Notes under the pieces: generated by a model
Told to the model about the DNA's origin: nothing
The model's database searches: none
The model's input: only the letters and a program-made list of their open reading frames with translations
Assembly: GCF_029392675.1 (NCBI RefSeq)
Contig: NZ_CP113941.1
Span: 1,228,001 to 1,292,000, forward strand
Reading direction: 5' to 3'
Length of the DNA: 64,000 bases
DNA from: Lactobacillus sp. ESL0684
GTDB lineage: Bacteria; Bacillota; Bacilli; Lactobacillales; Lactobacillaceae
Shown: positions 1 to 8,155 of the stretch, in pieces
How positions within the stretch are numbered: the stretch's first letter is position 1
Layout of the letters: each line of letters begins with the position of its first letter
Translations under genes and position numbers: made by a program

Positions 1-154
1 TATTGACCTCAACAAAAAAGTTTCAGCAATACTAGCCACAGAGAGCCTTTACCTATAGGTAATTTTACTAAACTAGTCAAATTATCTAAAATAATTTCTT
101 TCAAAAGACTAGTAATTACAACTTATTAATTCATACCAAGTCCATTAGGCATAT

Positions 155-178
155 AAAAAAGACCCTTTAACAGGGTCT
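155..178 (-). terminator. Rho-independent terminator after tpiA
   Basis: On the minus strand AGACCCT and AGGGTCT pair around a short loop and are followed by a run of T. It lies 18 bases beyond the tpiA stop and ends the glycolytic operon. Confidence 0.85.
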
Positions 179-195
179 CTTTCAAAATATTAAAA

Positions 196-951
196 TTAAT
201 CTTGATAATTAACTAATGCCAAGAATGAGTCAGGCTTCAAGCTTGCCCCACCAACTAAACCACCATCGATGTTTGGCTTAGCCATTAATTCTTTAACGTT
301 ACTTGGGTTAACTGAACCACCGTATTGAATACGAACATTTTCAGCAGTTTCTTCATTATATAAGTCTTTAACCGTTTCACGAATTGTCTTACACATTTCT
401 TCAGCTTGATCAGAACTGGCGGTTTTACCAGTACCAATTGCCCAGATTGGTTCATAGGCAATAACTAATTGGGAAACTTGTTCAGCAGATAAATCTTTTA
501 AGGCAGCCTTGATCTGACCAACAACCCATTCAGCTTGTTGATTAGCTTCCCGCTTTTTAAGAGATTCACCACAACACAGAATTGGCGTAATGTGGTTAGC
601 AAATAACGCTTTAGCTTTTTTGTTAATATCTGCATCAGTTTCATGGAAGTATTCACGACGTTCTGAGTGACCGATCACACAGTAATCCATGCCCATTTCA
701 GCTAAAACTTTTGGTGAAGTTTCACCAGTAAAAGCACCTTCATCTTCAAAGTAGGCATTTTCAGCACCGACTTTCAAGTTTGAGCCTTTAGCAGCACTTG
801 CCAAAGCGTCAAGGTCAACAGCTGGAGCACAGATCAATGCTTCAACTTTGTTTGAATCTGGTAATTGATCTTTAACTCCTGCTACAAATTCAGTTGTTTG
901 GGCTGGATTCATGTGCAATTTCCAGTTACCAGCAATAATTGGTGTACGCAT
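196..951 (-). CDS. tpiA: Triosephosphate isomerase
   Basis: Interconverts dihydroxyacetone phosphate and glyceraldehyde-3-phosphate in cytosolic glycolysis. The 251-residue length is normal for the family. Visible active-site residues are Asn9 and Lys11 (GNWKLHMN), His95 (GHSERR) and catalytic Glu167 ([12 protein letters not shown]). The phosphate-binding glycines near the C-terminus ([16 protein letters not shown]) are also present. It is the last gene of the cggR-gap-pgk-tpiA cluster, 21 bases after the pgk stop, with AAAGGA before the ATG. No separate promoter is evident, so it is probably cotranscribed with pgk. Confidence 0.98.
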   Translation of the reverse strand: MRTPIIAGNWKLHMNPAQTTEFVAGVKDQLPDSNKVEALICAPAVDLDALASAAKGSNLKVGAENAYFEDEGAFTGETSPKVLAEMGMDYCVIGHSERREYFHETDADINKKAKALFANHITPILCCGESLKKREANQQAEWVVGQIKAALKDLSAEQVSQLVIAYEPIWAIGTGKTASSDQAEEMCKTIRETVKDLYNEETAENVRIQYGGSVNPSNVKELMAKPNIDGGLVGGASLKPDSFLALVNYQD

Positions 952-972
952 ATAATTTAGATCCTTTCTTAA

Positions 973-2184
973 TTACTTTTCTGAAATGCAGACAATTCCT
1001 GGCAAGTCCTTACCTTCAAGGTATTGTAAGGAAGCACCACCACCAGTTGAAATGTGGGAAATCTTCGGTGCAATACCTAATTGCTTAGCAGCAGCAGTCG
1101 AGTCACCACCACCAATAATGGTAGTAGCATTTTCTAGATCTGCTAATGACTTACCAACTTCTAAAGTTCCTTTAGCAAAGTTAGGCATCTCAAAAGCACC
1201 CATCGGTCCGTTCCAAACAACTGTCTTAGCAGATTTCAAAATTTCCTTGAACTTTTCAACGGTCTTTGGACCAATATCTAAGCCCATCATGTTGTCAGGA
1301 ATGTCATCGCCAACAACTTCACGAGAAGCATCATTTGAAAATTCAGTCGCAGCCAAGTTGTCAACTGGCAAAACGATTTTACCATCAGCATCTTTTAAGA
1401 GTTGCTTAGCTAGCTCAACTTTGTCTGGTTCAAATAATGATTTACCAATATCATGACCTTGAGCAGCTAAGAATGTATATGCCATTCCCCCACCAATTAA
1501 GATGTGGTCTGATTTAGGAATCAAGTTAGTGATAACATCAATCTTGTCAGAAACCTTGGCACCACCCAAAATGGTTACAAATGGGTGTTCTGGATTAGCA
1601 ACAGCGTCACCTAGGAACTTAATTTCTTTTTCCATTAAGTAACCAGCTGCAGCAGGCTTGCCAGCCTTCTTCATTGCTTCAGCAATACCAACGTTAGAAG
1701 CATGGCTTCTGTGCGCAGTCCCAAAGGCATCGTTAACATAAATATCACCAAGACTAGCCCAGTATTCACCTAAAGTTGGGTCATTCTTACTTTCACGTTT
1801 ACCAAAATCATTATCAATATCTTGGAAACGAGTATTTTCAAGAACAATTATATCACCGTCATGCATCTCATTGATAGCACTTTCAACTGATTTGCCTTCA
1901 TTAGAAGCTACAAAAGTTACCGGTCTATCCAAGAGTTCACTTAAACGAGCAGCAACTGGTTTAAGTGACAATTCTTTTTTATCATCATCCGACTTGATAC
2001 GACCCAAGTGGCTAAGCAAAATCGCCTTGCCGCCATTTTCAATAATGTATTTAATAGTTGGTAATGCAGCAACGATCCGGTTATCGTCACCAATCACACC
2101 ATCTTTAATTGGCACATTGAAGTCAACCCGAACCAAAACTTTTTTATCTTTTACATCGAGATCTGAAATAGTTAATTTAGCCAT
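973..2184 (-). CDS. pgk: Phosphoglycerate kinase
   Basis: Transfers the acyl phosphate of 1,3-bisphosphoglycerate to ADP, the first ATP-yielding step of lower glycolysis. The 403-residue protein shows the N-domain signature RVDFNVP near residue 19 and the substrate-binding HRSHASNVG region. The nucleotide-binding C-domain has [17 protein letters not shown] and the late GGGDSTAA loop. It sits between gap and tpiA. A strong hairpin lies in the gap-pgk spacer, so only part of the cggR-gap transcription may reach it, or it may have its own weak promoter. An SD-like GGAGG lies just before the ATG. Confidence 0.98.
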   Translation of the reverse strand: MAKLTISDLDVKDKKVLVRVDFNVPIKDGVIGDDNRIVAALPTIKYIIENGGKAILLSHLGRIKSDDDKKELSLKPVAARLSELLDRPVTFVASNEGKSVESAINEMHDGDIIVLENTRFQDIDNDFGKRESKNDPTLGEYWASLGDIYVNDAFGTAHRSHASNVGIAEAMKKAGKPAAAGYLMEKEIKFLGDAVANPEHPFVTILGGAKVSDKIDVITNLIPKSDHILIGGGMAYTFLAAQGHDIGKSLFEPDKVELAKQLLKDADGKIVLPVDNLAATEFSNDASREVVGDDIPDNMMGLDIGPKTVEKFKEILKSAKTVVWNGPMGAFEMPNFAKGTLEVGKSLADLENATTIIGGGDSTAAAKQLGIAPKISHISTGGGASLQYLEGKDLPGIVCISEK

Positions 2185-2220
2185 CTATAATCCTCCGATA
2201 ACTCAATTATTTTTGCTTTC

Positions 2221-2255
2221 AAAAAAAGGCGGAAGGAAGAATTTCCCTCCGCCTT
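2221..2255 (-). terminator. Hairpin terminator between gap and pgk
   Basis: On the minus strand AAGGCGGA and TCCGCCTT form a long near-perfect stem followed by seven T residues. It lies just downstream of the gap stop and upstream of the pgk ribosome site. It should uncouple the level of cggR-gap mRNA from pgk-tpiA by partial termination or 3'-end protection. Confidence 0.85.
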
Positions 2256-2288
2256 CTCTTTTACTACTTAAGTTTAATCAACTAATGA

Positions 2289-3305
2289 TTAAAGAGTAGC
2301 AAATTTCAACAAAGTACGAACCATTTGGCAAGTGAATGAGTATTCATTGTCATACCAAGCAACAGTCTTAACTAATTGGTTGTCACCAGCAGTAGTTACC
2401 ATTGTTTGAGTTGGGTCATAGATTGAACCAGCAGTCATGCCAACAACATCGCTTGAAACGATTTCGTCATCGTTGTAAGCAAATGAAGGACTTTCATACT
2501 TCTTAACTGCTGAGTTAACTTCATCAGCAGTAACTTTCTTGTCAAGAATTGAAACTAATTCAGTCAATGAACCATCAGTAACTGGAACACGTTGTGCGTG
2601 ACCGTTAACCTTACCATTCAATTCTGGAACAACAAGACCAATAGCCTTAGCAGCACCAGTTGAGTGAGGAATGATGTTAGCAGCTGCGGCACGAGCGGCA
2701 CGCTTGTTACCACCACGAACTGGACCATCTAGCAACATTTGAGTTGAAGTATAAGCATGGATAGTAGTCATAGTAGCTACCTTAATGCCAAATTCTTTTT
2801 GCAAAGCATCAACCATTGGAGCTAATGAGTTAGTTGTACATGAACCAGCTGAAACAATCTTGTCGCTTGAGTCTAAAGTATCATCATTTACTGAGTAAAC
2901 AATAGTCTTCAAGTCGTTACCAGCAGGAGCTGAAATCAAGACTCTCTTGGCACCAGCGTCAAGGTGAGCTTGTGACTTAGCCTTGCTAGTGTAGAAACCA
3001 GTACATTCAAGAACGAAATCAACACCATCGTTCTTAACCCATGGAATGTTTTGAGCTTGAGGTTCTGCGTAAACACGGTATTTCTTACCGTCAACAACGA
3101 TTGAATCTTCAGTAGCTGAAACTTCGTGGTTGAAAGTACCATGAGTTGAGTCATATTTTAATAAGTGTGCTAAAAGAGCTGGAGTAGTCAAGTCGTTAAT
3201 AGCAACAACTTCGATATCCTTTGACTTTTCGCCTAAATCCATGATCCGACGAAATGCTAAACGACCAATACGGCCGAAACCGTTAATACCAATTTTAACT
3301 GTCAT
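2289..3305 (-). CDS. gap: Glyceraldehyde-3-phosphate dehydrogenase (NAD, glycolytic)
   Basis: Oxidatively phosphorylates glyceraldehyde-3-phosphate to 1,3-bisphosphoglycerate with NAD. The 338-residue protein begins with the Rossmann motif [10 protein letters not shown] (residues 7-16). Nucleophile Cys156 is in [12 protein letters not shown], followed by the THAYT histidine motif. A strong AAGGAGG precedes the ATG, as expected for one of the most highly expressed genes. It follows cggR by about 60 bases and is followed by a terminator. The family also moonlights on the surface of lactobacilli, but nothing in this sequence addresses that. Confidence 0.98.
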   Translation of the reverse strand: MTVKIGINGFGRIGRLAFRRIMDLGEKSKDIEVVAINDLTTPALLAHLLKYDSTHGTFNHEVSATEDSIVVDGKKYRVYAEPQAQNIPWVKNDGVDFVLECTGFYTSKAKSQAHLDAGAKRVLISAPAGNDLKTIVYSVNDDTLDSSDKIVSAGSCTTNSLAPMVDALQKEFGIKVATMTTIHAYTSTQMLLDGPVRGGNKRAARAAAANIIPHSTGAAKAIGLVVPELNGKVNGHAQRVPVTDGSLTELVSILDKKVTADEVNSAVKKYESPSFAYNDDEIVSSDVVGMTAGSIYDPTQTMVTTAGDNQLVKTVAWYDNEYSFTCQMVRTLLKFATL

Positions 3306-3366
3306 ATTCTAAAGTCCTCCTTAAGAACTATATAAGAAATATAAATTAATTTATTTTAAATGAGAA

Positions 3367-4398
3367 TTATTTCTCCTTTAAAATCTTATCTGAGGCTCCT
3401 TCATCAGTAATTAACCAGGTTTGATGAGGAGCATTGGGCATATAAGCCTTGATTGCGTTAGCCTTGCGACCTCCACAAGCAAAAGCGAATATGTGAGGTA
3501 TTTTATTGAGATTCTCGAACTGCAAGCCAACCTGTTGCACGCGATCGACAATCTTACCATTGCCATCGAAGAAACACCCAAAACATTCGGTGACCACCTT
3601 TTTCTCGCGTAACTCGGATAAGCGAATTGAATCGTATCCGCGCCGTCTTGCCATATCATGAGCAAGACCAATTCCATGAATTACTACATCACTTTGCGAA
3701 ATGTCTTCTAAGACATCTGCAACTGTTGCTTCACGAATTAGCGATTTATAGGCTTCTTTAGAAACTTGTTCCGGCAAATATAATGTTTTATATTCACCGC
3801 CAGTCTTAGCAGCCATTGCTTGAACGATCGTGTTGCTTTGAATCGCGACATTCTCGCCCAAGGCACCACGACCTGGAACAAACACTAACTGTCGATTATT
3901 TCCCAGACTCTTAGATAAATAACCAGCTGCCTTTGACAAAGCAACTCCACCTAAAACGGTGATAATTGATTGCCCTAATGGCAATAACAAGTCTAAGGCT
4001 GAGCTAAGTTCTGTACCCATCCGTTCATAAACGCGCTCTTGCAAGTCACTATCGCCAGGAACAATAATTGTTCGCTCAATCCCAAGTTTACGTGCCAGTT
4101 CAATTTCACTCTTGCGAGCATTAACTAGCCGATCAATCAGAGGAGCCGCATCTTGCAAGGTTTCTTGTCCTTTTTCAGTCATGAACATTCCAAAACTCTT
4201 AACCTCAATCAGACCTAACTTGCTGAGATAATCAGTTTCGGTTCGAACATTTCTCTCTGATAACCCCAGCGCTTGAGCCACACTTCTGCGGCCAACTGGT
4301 GCGTTCAGTGAAATCTGTTCGAGAATTGAAATCCTTTGACGAAAAACCTTTAAGATATCGGGAACGAGAGCCTCGAGCACTGGAAATTCCGAGTACAT
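3367..4398 (-). CDS. cggR: Central glycolytic genes regulator CggR (SorC/DeoR family)
   Basis: Repressor of the gap operon that is released by fructose-1,6-bisphosphate in Bacillus. An N-terminal winged helix-turn-helix (RRSVAQALGLSERNVRTE) is followed by the SorC-type sugar-phosphate-binding domain. I place the start at MYSEFPVLEAL because AAGGAGAGAAGGT lies directly before it. The longer reading from 4440 begins inside the operator and adds a basic, non-conserved 14-residue tail. From this start the protein is 343 residues, close to B. subtilis CggR. It is the first gene of the operon and probably autoregulates through the operator just upstream. Confidence 0.95.
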   Translation of the reverse strand: MYSEFPVLEALVPDILKVFRQRISILEQISLNAPVGRRSVAQALGLSERNVRTETDYLSKLGLIEVKSFGMFMTEKGQETLQDAAPLIDRLVNARKSEIELARKLGIERTIIVPGDSDLQERVYERMGTELSSALDLLLPLGQSIITVLGGVALSKAAGYLSKSLGNNRQLVFVPGRGALGENVAIQSNTIVQAMAAKTGGEYKTLYLPEQVSKEAYKSLIREATVADVLEDISQSDVVIHGIGLAHDMARRRGYDSIRLSELREKKVVTECFGCFFDGNGKIVDRVQQVGLQFENLNKIPHIFAFACGGRKANAIKAYMPNAPHQTWLITDEGASDKILKEK

Positions 4399-4418
4399 AC
4401 CTTCTCTCCTTTTTATCT

Positions 4419-4458
4419 TGGGACAATTATGACCCATCATTTGTCACTTATTGTCCCA
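4419..4458 (-). promoter_or_regulatory. CggR-type operator
   Basis: The 40-base block holds two inverted half-sites. On the plus strand one reads TGGGACAATTATGACCCA and the other ends CACTTATTGTCCCA. The GGGAC/GTCCC cores resemble the GGGAC-N6-TGTC units bound by CggR in B. subtilis. It lies between the predicted promoter and cggR, so a bound tetramer would block elongation, as it does in Bacillus. Confidence 0.75.
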
Positions 4459-4531
4459 GAATGCCCAAAAATATAAGAGTCATGCTGATTTACAAATATC
4501 TTAAATCATACATTCCTCCATCGACATTTAT

Positions 4532-4560
4532 AGTATAGCAGTGCTTTTGTGAAAATTCAA
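4532..4560 (-). promoter_or_regulatory. SigA promoter of the cggR-gap operon
   Basis: On the minus strand TTGAAT and TATACT are separated by exactly 17 bases. The predicted start is near 4525, giving a leader of about 125 bases that contains the CggR operator. A strong GGAGG follows the start within the leader. Confidence 0.7.
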
Positions 4561-4613
4561 GCAAAAACATCCATTTATACTATTGGTAAAACTCATACAG
4601 TATTATTAGCTTG

Positions 4614-5948
4614 CTAAGGCTTAAATCCAACATTGATCTTGCTATTTTTGAGAAGAGATTCGGGAAGGCTAATATAATGAAATTGATAAGTTGGAGCAGG
4701 CATATTCTTAACAGTAGTTAGCCTGAAACTGAAATATGAATAGTCATCATCTTGGTTGTCGGAAGTAATATTCAAGAAAAAACTAGGATACTGACTTGCA
4801 AAATTATAGTTATTCTCATCATTAGCTTGCAAAGCGAAATCAACTGGTCGCCAAGCAAGCCCTAGATTACCATATTTAATTCCACCCTCGGTCGACATGT
4901 CAGTAGCTTGAAAGCCAAATATGTCAGCTTTTATCTGCTCATAAATTATTTTCTTTAAAGTCGTCATTGAGATTTGATCCATACCAGTTGCACCACGTCC
5001 AAGTAAGGCATCAACCGACCCATCAGTTAAATTAAGACCGTTAGCCTTACCTGCTTCGATAATAAAATCCGGATCGTCATCATATAAGTCTTTGTTGCCT
5101 GCATTATATCTAGCAGCAATATCATCAGCCAACTTTTCAGTCCCCATACTTGTAAGCCATGGTTTCAATTTCAGTTGACTTCTAGCGTCATTAATCAATC
5201 TTAAGACATATTCATTCAGTATTGTCTGCTCCTTAACAGTTAGTTTTCCCGGGTTAACGATTAACTTCTCATCAGCTGGACTTTCAGCTGCAATAGTTCT
5301 GTTAAAATCATTTTCTTTCACACCCTTTTTCAAAGCCTGAAAAAATTCAGCGTTAAACTTACCATCATTACGCATAGCCTCCCGGATGTTCTCAGTAGTA
5401 TAGCCTTTAGGTAAAGTTATCGTTGCTAGTTCATAATGTGTTTTCGTATATTGCTTGGCTAATTTTTTGCTTTTAAAGTAGTTCTGAGTAAAATCAGCAT
5501 TATTTAAATTTGTAACCAGTAATACAGGATGACCTTCATACTTATCAGCGCGATAAGCATTTCTCTGTTTTTTACCTTCTTTGGTAGCAATATACTTATT
5601 TTCAGTTTCTTCATAAACTGCATCTTCTATCTTTTCGTTAGTAGCGCTAATGAAGTGATGCTTACCCTGTGACTTTTTAACTTTTTTATTTAAAGTAAAG
5701 TAAGTACCATTCTTCAACGAAACCTTATTTTTAGTTATCGCAATTTTATCTAATTTATCATCAACATAGCTATACCAACTACCACGCATTTTTTTAGGAA
5801 AAGCTGTTAGTTTTTTTGACCTAACTTTTTTAACAGTAACGTTGGGCTTACTATTTGCTTTAGCATAGATTGATACGCATGAATTTATTCCTACAATACT
5901 AGCAACGATTGTTCCCAATAGTAGCAGTTTTCTAAATTTGTTTTTCAT
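4614..5948 (-). CDS. Secreted SEC10/PgrA-like (CAP-related) surface protein
   Basis: A 444-residue protein with an N-terminal signal peptide: KNKFRK, a hydrophobic stretch, then cleavage near SIYAKA. The basic, Tyr/Lys-rich first half resembles cell-surface domains of lactobacilli. The second half starts at LTVKEQTILNEYVLRLINDARSQ, which matches the surface-exclusion SEC10/PgrA domain, a CAP/SCP relative. There is no LPxTG motif, so it is secreted or bound non-covalently. It is a single gene with its own ribosome site (AAGAGGTGAATT). Function unknown; the domain name comes from conjugation surface-exclusion proteins, but nothing conjugative lies nearby. Confidence 0.65.
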   Translation of the reverse strand: MKNKFRKLLLLGTIVASIVGINSCVSIYAKANSKPNVTVKKVRSKKLTAFPKKMRGSWYSYVDDKLDKIAITKNKVSLKNGTYFTLNKKVKKSQGKHHFISATNEKIEDAVYEETENKYIATKEGKKQRNAYRADKYEGHPVLLVTNLNNADFTQNYFKSKKLAKQYTKTHYELATITLPKGYTTENIREAMRNDGKFNAEFFQALKKGVKENDFNRTIAAESPADEKLIVNPGKLTVKEQTILNEYVLRLINDARSQLKLKPWLTSMGTEKLADDIAARYNAGNKDLYDDDPDFIIEAGKANGLNLTDGSVDALLGRGATGMDQISMTTLKKIIYEQIKADIFGFQATDMSTEGGIKYGNLGLAWRPVDFALQANDENNYNFASQYPSFFLNITSDNQDDDYSYFSFRLTTVKNMPAPTYQFHYISLPESLLKNSKINVGFKP

Positions 5949-6074
5949 AATTCACCTCTTAATAAATTCTTTTTGATATAATCAAACTATCGTTATCGCT
6001 AATTATATAAACTTTAAGTAACAAATTGCTTAAAATCTGCTAAGCTTTAATATATATTAAATGTTAGGAGTAAT

Positions 6075-6215
6075 ATGGATAATCTTAAGTCAATAACTAC
6101 AATTAATGAGACCATGTATTTAGAAAATACAGGGGTATTAAAAACAGTGCGTAGACGGCAAAACGATAATACCGGTTTTACCAACGTAGATGATATTAAT
6201 TGGGATAGTTTATAG
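6075..6215 (+). pseudogene. Truncated MerR-family regulator remnant
   Basis: A 46-codon frame after TTAGGAG. Its middle reads YLENTGVLKTVRRR and its end NVDDINWDSL. This resembles the second half of a MerR winged helix (typically RYYEKIGLL..R..NGYR.Y...DI.W). The first helix-turn-helix is shortened and the frame stops exactly where the domain's last helix should begin, so it is probably a decayed gene fragment. It lies in the 508-base stretch between the SEC10/PgrA-like gene and the next surface protein. Apart from this frame, the tRNA and its signals I see nothing else there. It could also be a small expressed protein. Confidence 0.5.
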
Positions 6216-6296
6216 GTAAGCATAATAAAAATTCAATCAGCCGAAAATCCATTTTGCTTAACTAGCATGACTTCACCCAAAATTACCATAAAAAAT

Positions 6297-6324
6297 TTTA
6301 CTTTCGCTAAATTTCTGTTATACT
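6297..6324 (+). promoter_or_regulatory. Promoter of tRNA-Arg(CCG)
   Basis: TTTACT and TATACT are separated by 16 bases. The predicted transcription start lies about ten bases before the tRNA. Confidence 0.55.
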
Positions 6325-6340
6325 TATTAATGTTCTAATT

Positions 6341-6412
6341 GGGTCCTTAGTGTAATGGATCGCACGTAAGATTCCGGTTCTTAAAATCTGAGTTCGACTC
6401 TCAGGGGACCCA
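6341..6412 (+). tRNA. tRNA-Arg (anticodon CCG)
   Basis: The cloverleaf folds cleanly. Acceptor GGGTCCT pairs with GGGACCC (one G-T pair), and the D-arm is GTG/CAC. The anticodon stem TAAGA/TCTTA holds the loop TTCCGGT, giving anticodon CCG. The T-arm is CTGAG/CTCAG around TTCGACT. The 3' CCA is not encoded. It is a solitary tRNA gene with its own promoter and terminator and reads the rare CGG arginine codon. Confidence 0.92.
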
Positions 6413-6420
6413 TAATAACT

Positions 6421-6454
6421 AAAAAAGCAACTTCAGGCTTGAAGCTGCTTTTTT
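6421..6454. terminator. Bidirectional terminator (tRNA-Arg and surface protein gene)
   Basis: AGCAACTTCA and TGAAGCTGCT pair around GGCT. A run of A lies on one side and a run of T on the other, so it can end both the plus-strand tRNA and the minus-strand gene that stops at 6457. Confidence 0.85.
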
Positions 6455-6456
6455 GA

Positions 6457-7977
6457 TTATTTAGTTTTACCGACTGTTAATTCGCCGCGTTGTGCAAATT
6501 CAACGTAAAGTTTACTGCCAGATACTGACAAGCCCTCAATTTCACGCTTAGTCTTTAAATGATGTTTACCTTGGTAAGTACCATCTGTTTTAACCCTGAA
6601 CAGATAATCATTAAATCCAATATAAAATTGCTGATGCTGAGGATCATAAGTAAAGCCCTGAACAGGTGAACCATTACTGATAAAGTCACTTTGCGTTGCA
6701 CCAATTTCTTCTGGTGTCCACGTATCTCCGCTGCGTGTCACTTTCCAATATTCATAGCGATGATTGCTGCCATTATGGAATAGACAATACATCGTGTTGT
6801 CACCGGAAAAGGTCGCGTTATGAATATAACGCGGCGAACTGCCATTAGCAATCTTAAATGACCAAATCTGATTAATCTGCATATCAGATTTCCGAATTTG
6901 CAAGATTTCTTCAGCCTTATCCGAATTTTTAGCACTATTATCATTAGCTAACACATAGAAGTACTTGCTAGACGAACTTAATGATTGACCATGTCCGAGC
7001 TTAATGTATGGGCTAACCTTGATATGTGATGCATATTTCCTAAAAGTTGACCACTTAAGTCCCGGCAAATCCTGTGCTTTGTACTTATTAAGCTTGCTTA
7101 AATCATAAGACACCAAATGGCCGTATTGATCACTGCTCTTATTGAAGAGTGCCACTGTGAAATCGTGACCGCGAACGGTAATCCCTTCAGGAATCACCCC
7201 AACTTGCCCCATCTTGTCTCCTGCCTTGTGGTAATCAAGACTAACAAACCGTGGCTGGAAAAATTTGGTCTTGAGCGTTAAACCATTGGCCTTAAAGGTA
7301 TTTGATTTATTCTCAATGGTATAATTATGCTTAGCATTCCAATTTCTAGATGAAGACTTTGAACTGCCTTTCCAAGTTGACACCGCCTTAGGACCATTCT
7401 TAGGGATTTGGGATGCGCTAGCTACACCCTCTTTTGGATCAGAGCGAACTGTAACTTTAACACTAGCTTTGGCTTTGCCATAACTATAATTGACCGTAGT
7501 TGTACCTGGCTTGTTTGAGCTAATCTTAGTAACCGACGTTTTGACCTTACTGGTATCAACCGCTGTTCCCTTGCTATCAGCTACATAGCTAATCGCGTCT
7601 TTAGGATTGAAACTAAAATTGCCATTATTGACCAGGCTAACCTTCTTAGCAACGGAAATTTTATTACGTGTAAAAAAGTTTTGCTTAACCCAACCAACGT
7701 TGCGACCATCAACAATGATTTGCCAATAAGTACCTTTGTTAGTTTTCACCGACTTTTTGGATTGAATTTGTGCATGCTTAAAATACTTAGTTGAAGTAAA
7801 TTTGCCTGACGGCCCCTTCTTAGTCGCGTGATGGTAAATGGCGTAATTCTTATTGCCAGCTACCTTGGTAATTGCCTTACTATACGTCTTAGCGCTAGCT
7901 TGCTGACTTTGTCCGCCAACGCCAAGGATCACCATTAAAGTAGCAATTGCTACTTTAGTTTTAATTGCTTTGTTCAT
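6457..7977 (-). CDS. Secreted SH3/GW-like surface protein, paralogue 1
   Basis: A 506-residue exported protein. A signal peptide (cut near QQASA) is followed by a GW/SH3-like wall-binding module at about residues 36-105 (KNYAIYHHAT ... WQIIVDGRNVGWV). A short Ig-like module follows (about 110-180, ending YSYGKAKASVKVTV), then a large C-terminal domain of about 270 residues. The repeated beta-rich pattern of that domain (LQIRKSDMQINQIWSFK, PVQGFTYDPQHQQFYIGF) suggests a beta-propeller. The whole architecture recurs in the gene at 10163-11821. No LPxTG anchor. Function unknown; wall attachment through the GW-like module is inferred. Confidence 0.6.
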   Translation of the reverse strand: MNKAIKTKVAIATLMVILGVGGQSQQASAKTYSKAITKVAGNKNYAIYHHATKKGPSGKFTSTKYFKHAQIQSKKSVKTNKGTYWQIIVDGRNVGWVKQNFFTRNKISVAKKVSLVNNGNFSFNPKDAISYVADSKGTAVDTSKVKTSVTKISSNKPGTTTVNYSYGKAKASVKVTVRSDPKEGVASASQIPKNGPKAVSTWKGSSKSSSRNWNAKHNYTIENKSNTFKANGLTLKTKFFQPRFVSLDYHKAGDKMGQVGVIPEGITVRGHDFTVALFNKSSDQYGHLVSYDLSKLNKYKAQDLPGLKWSTFRKYASHIKVSPYIKLGHGQSLSSSSKYFYVLANDNSAKNSDKAEEILQIRKSDMQINQIWSFKIANGSSPRYIHNATFSGDNTMYCLFHNGSNHRYEYWKVTRSGDTWTPEEIGATQSDFISNGSPVQGFTYDPQHQQFYIGFNDYLFRVKTDGTYQGKHHLKTKREIEGLSVSGSKLYVEFAQRGELTVGKTK

Positions 7978-8155
7978 ATTCTCCCACTTTCTAAAAAATA
8001 TAAATATAGTTTTACATAATTATCAGCAATAAGCAATAGTTGCTACTGTTATATAATCTGGTTAAAAAATCCGATTTTTTTGCTTTTCATTTTTTGATTT
8101 CGCTAGTGTACAATAATCATGTTGTTATTATTATTTTGAAGGGAATTTTGATTTT

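Noticed and set aside
3367-4440. cggR start at 4440 (14 extra N-terminal residues)
   Set aside because: It begins inside the operator and has no ribosome site; the ATG at 4398 follows AAGGAGAGAAGGT.
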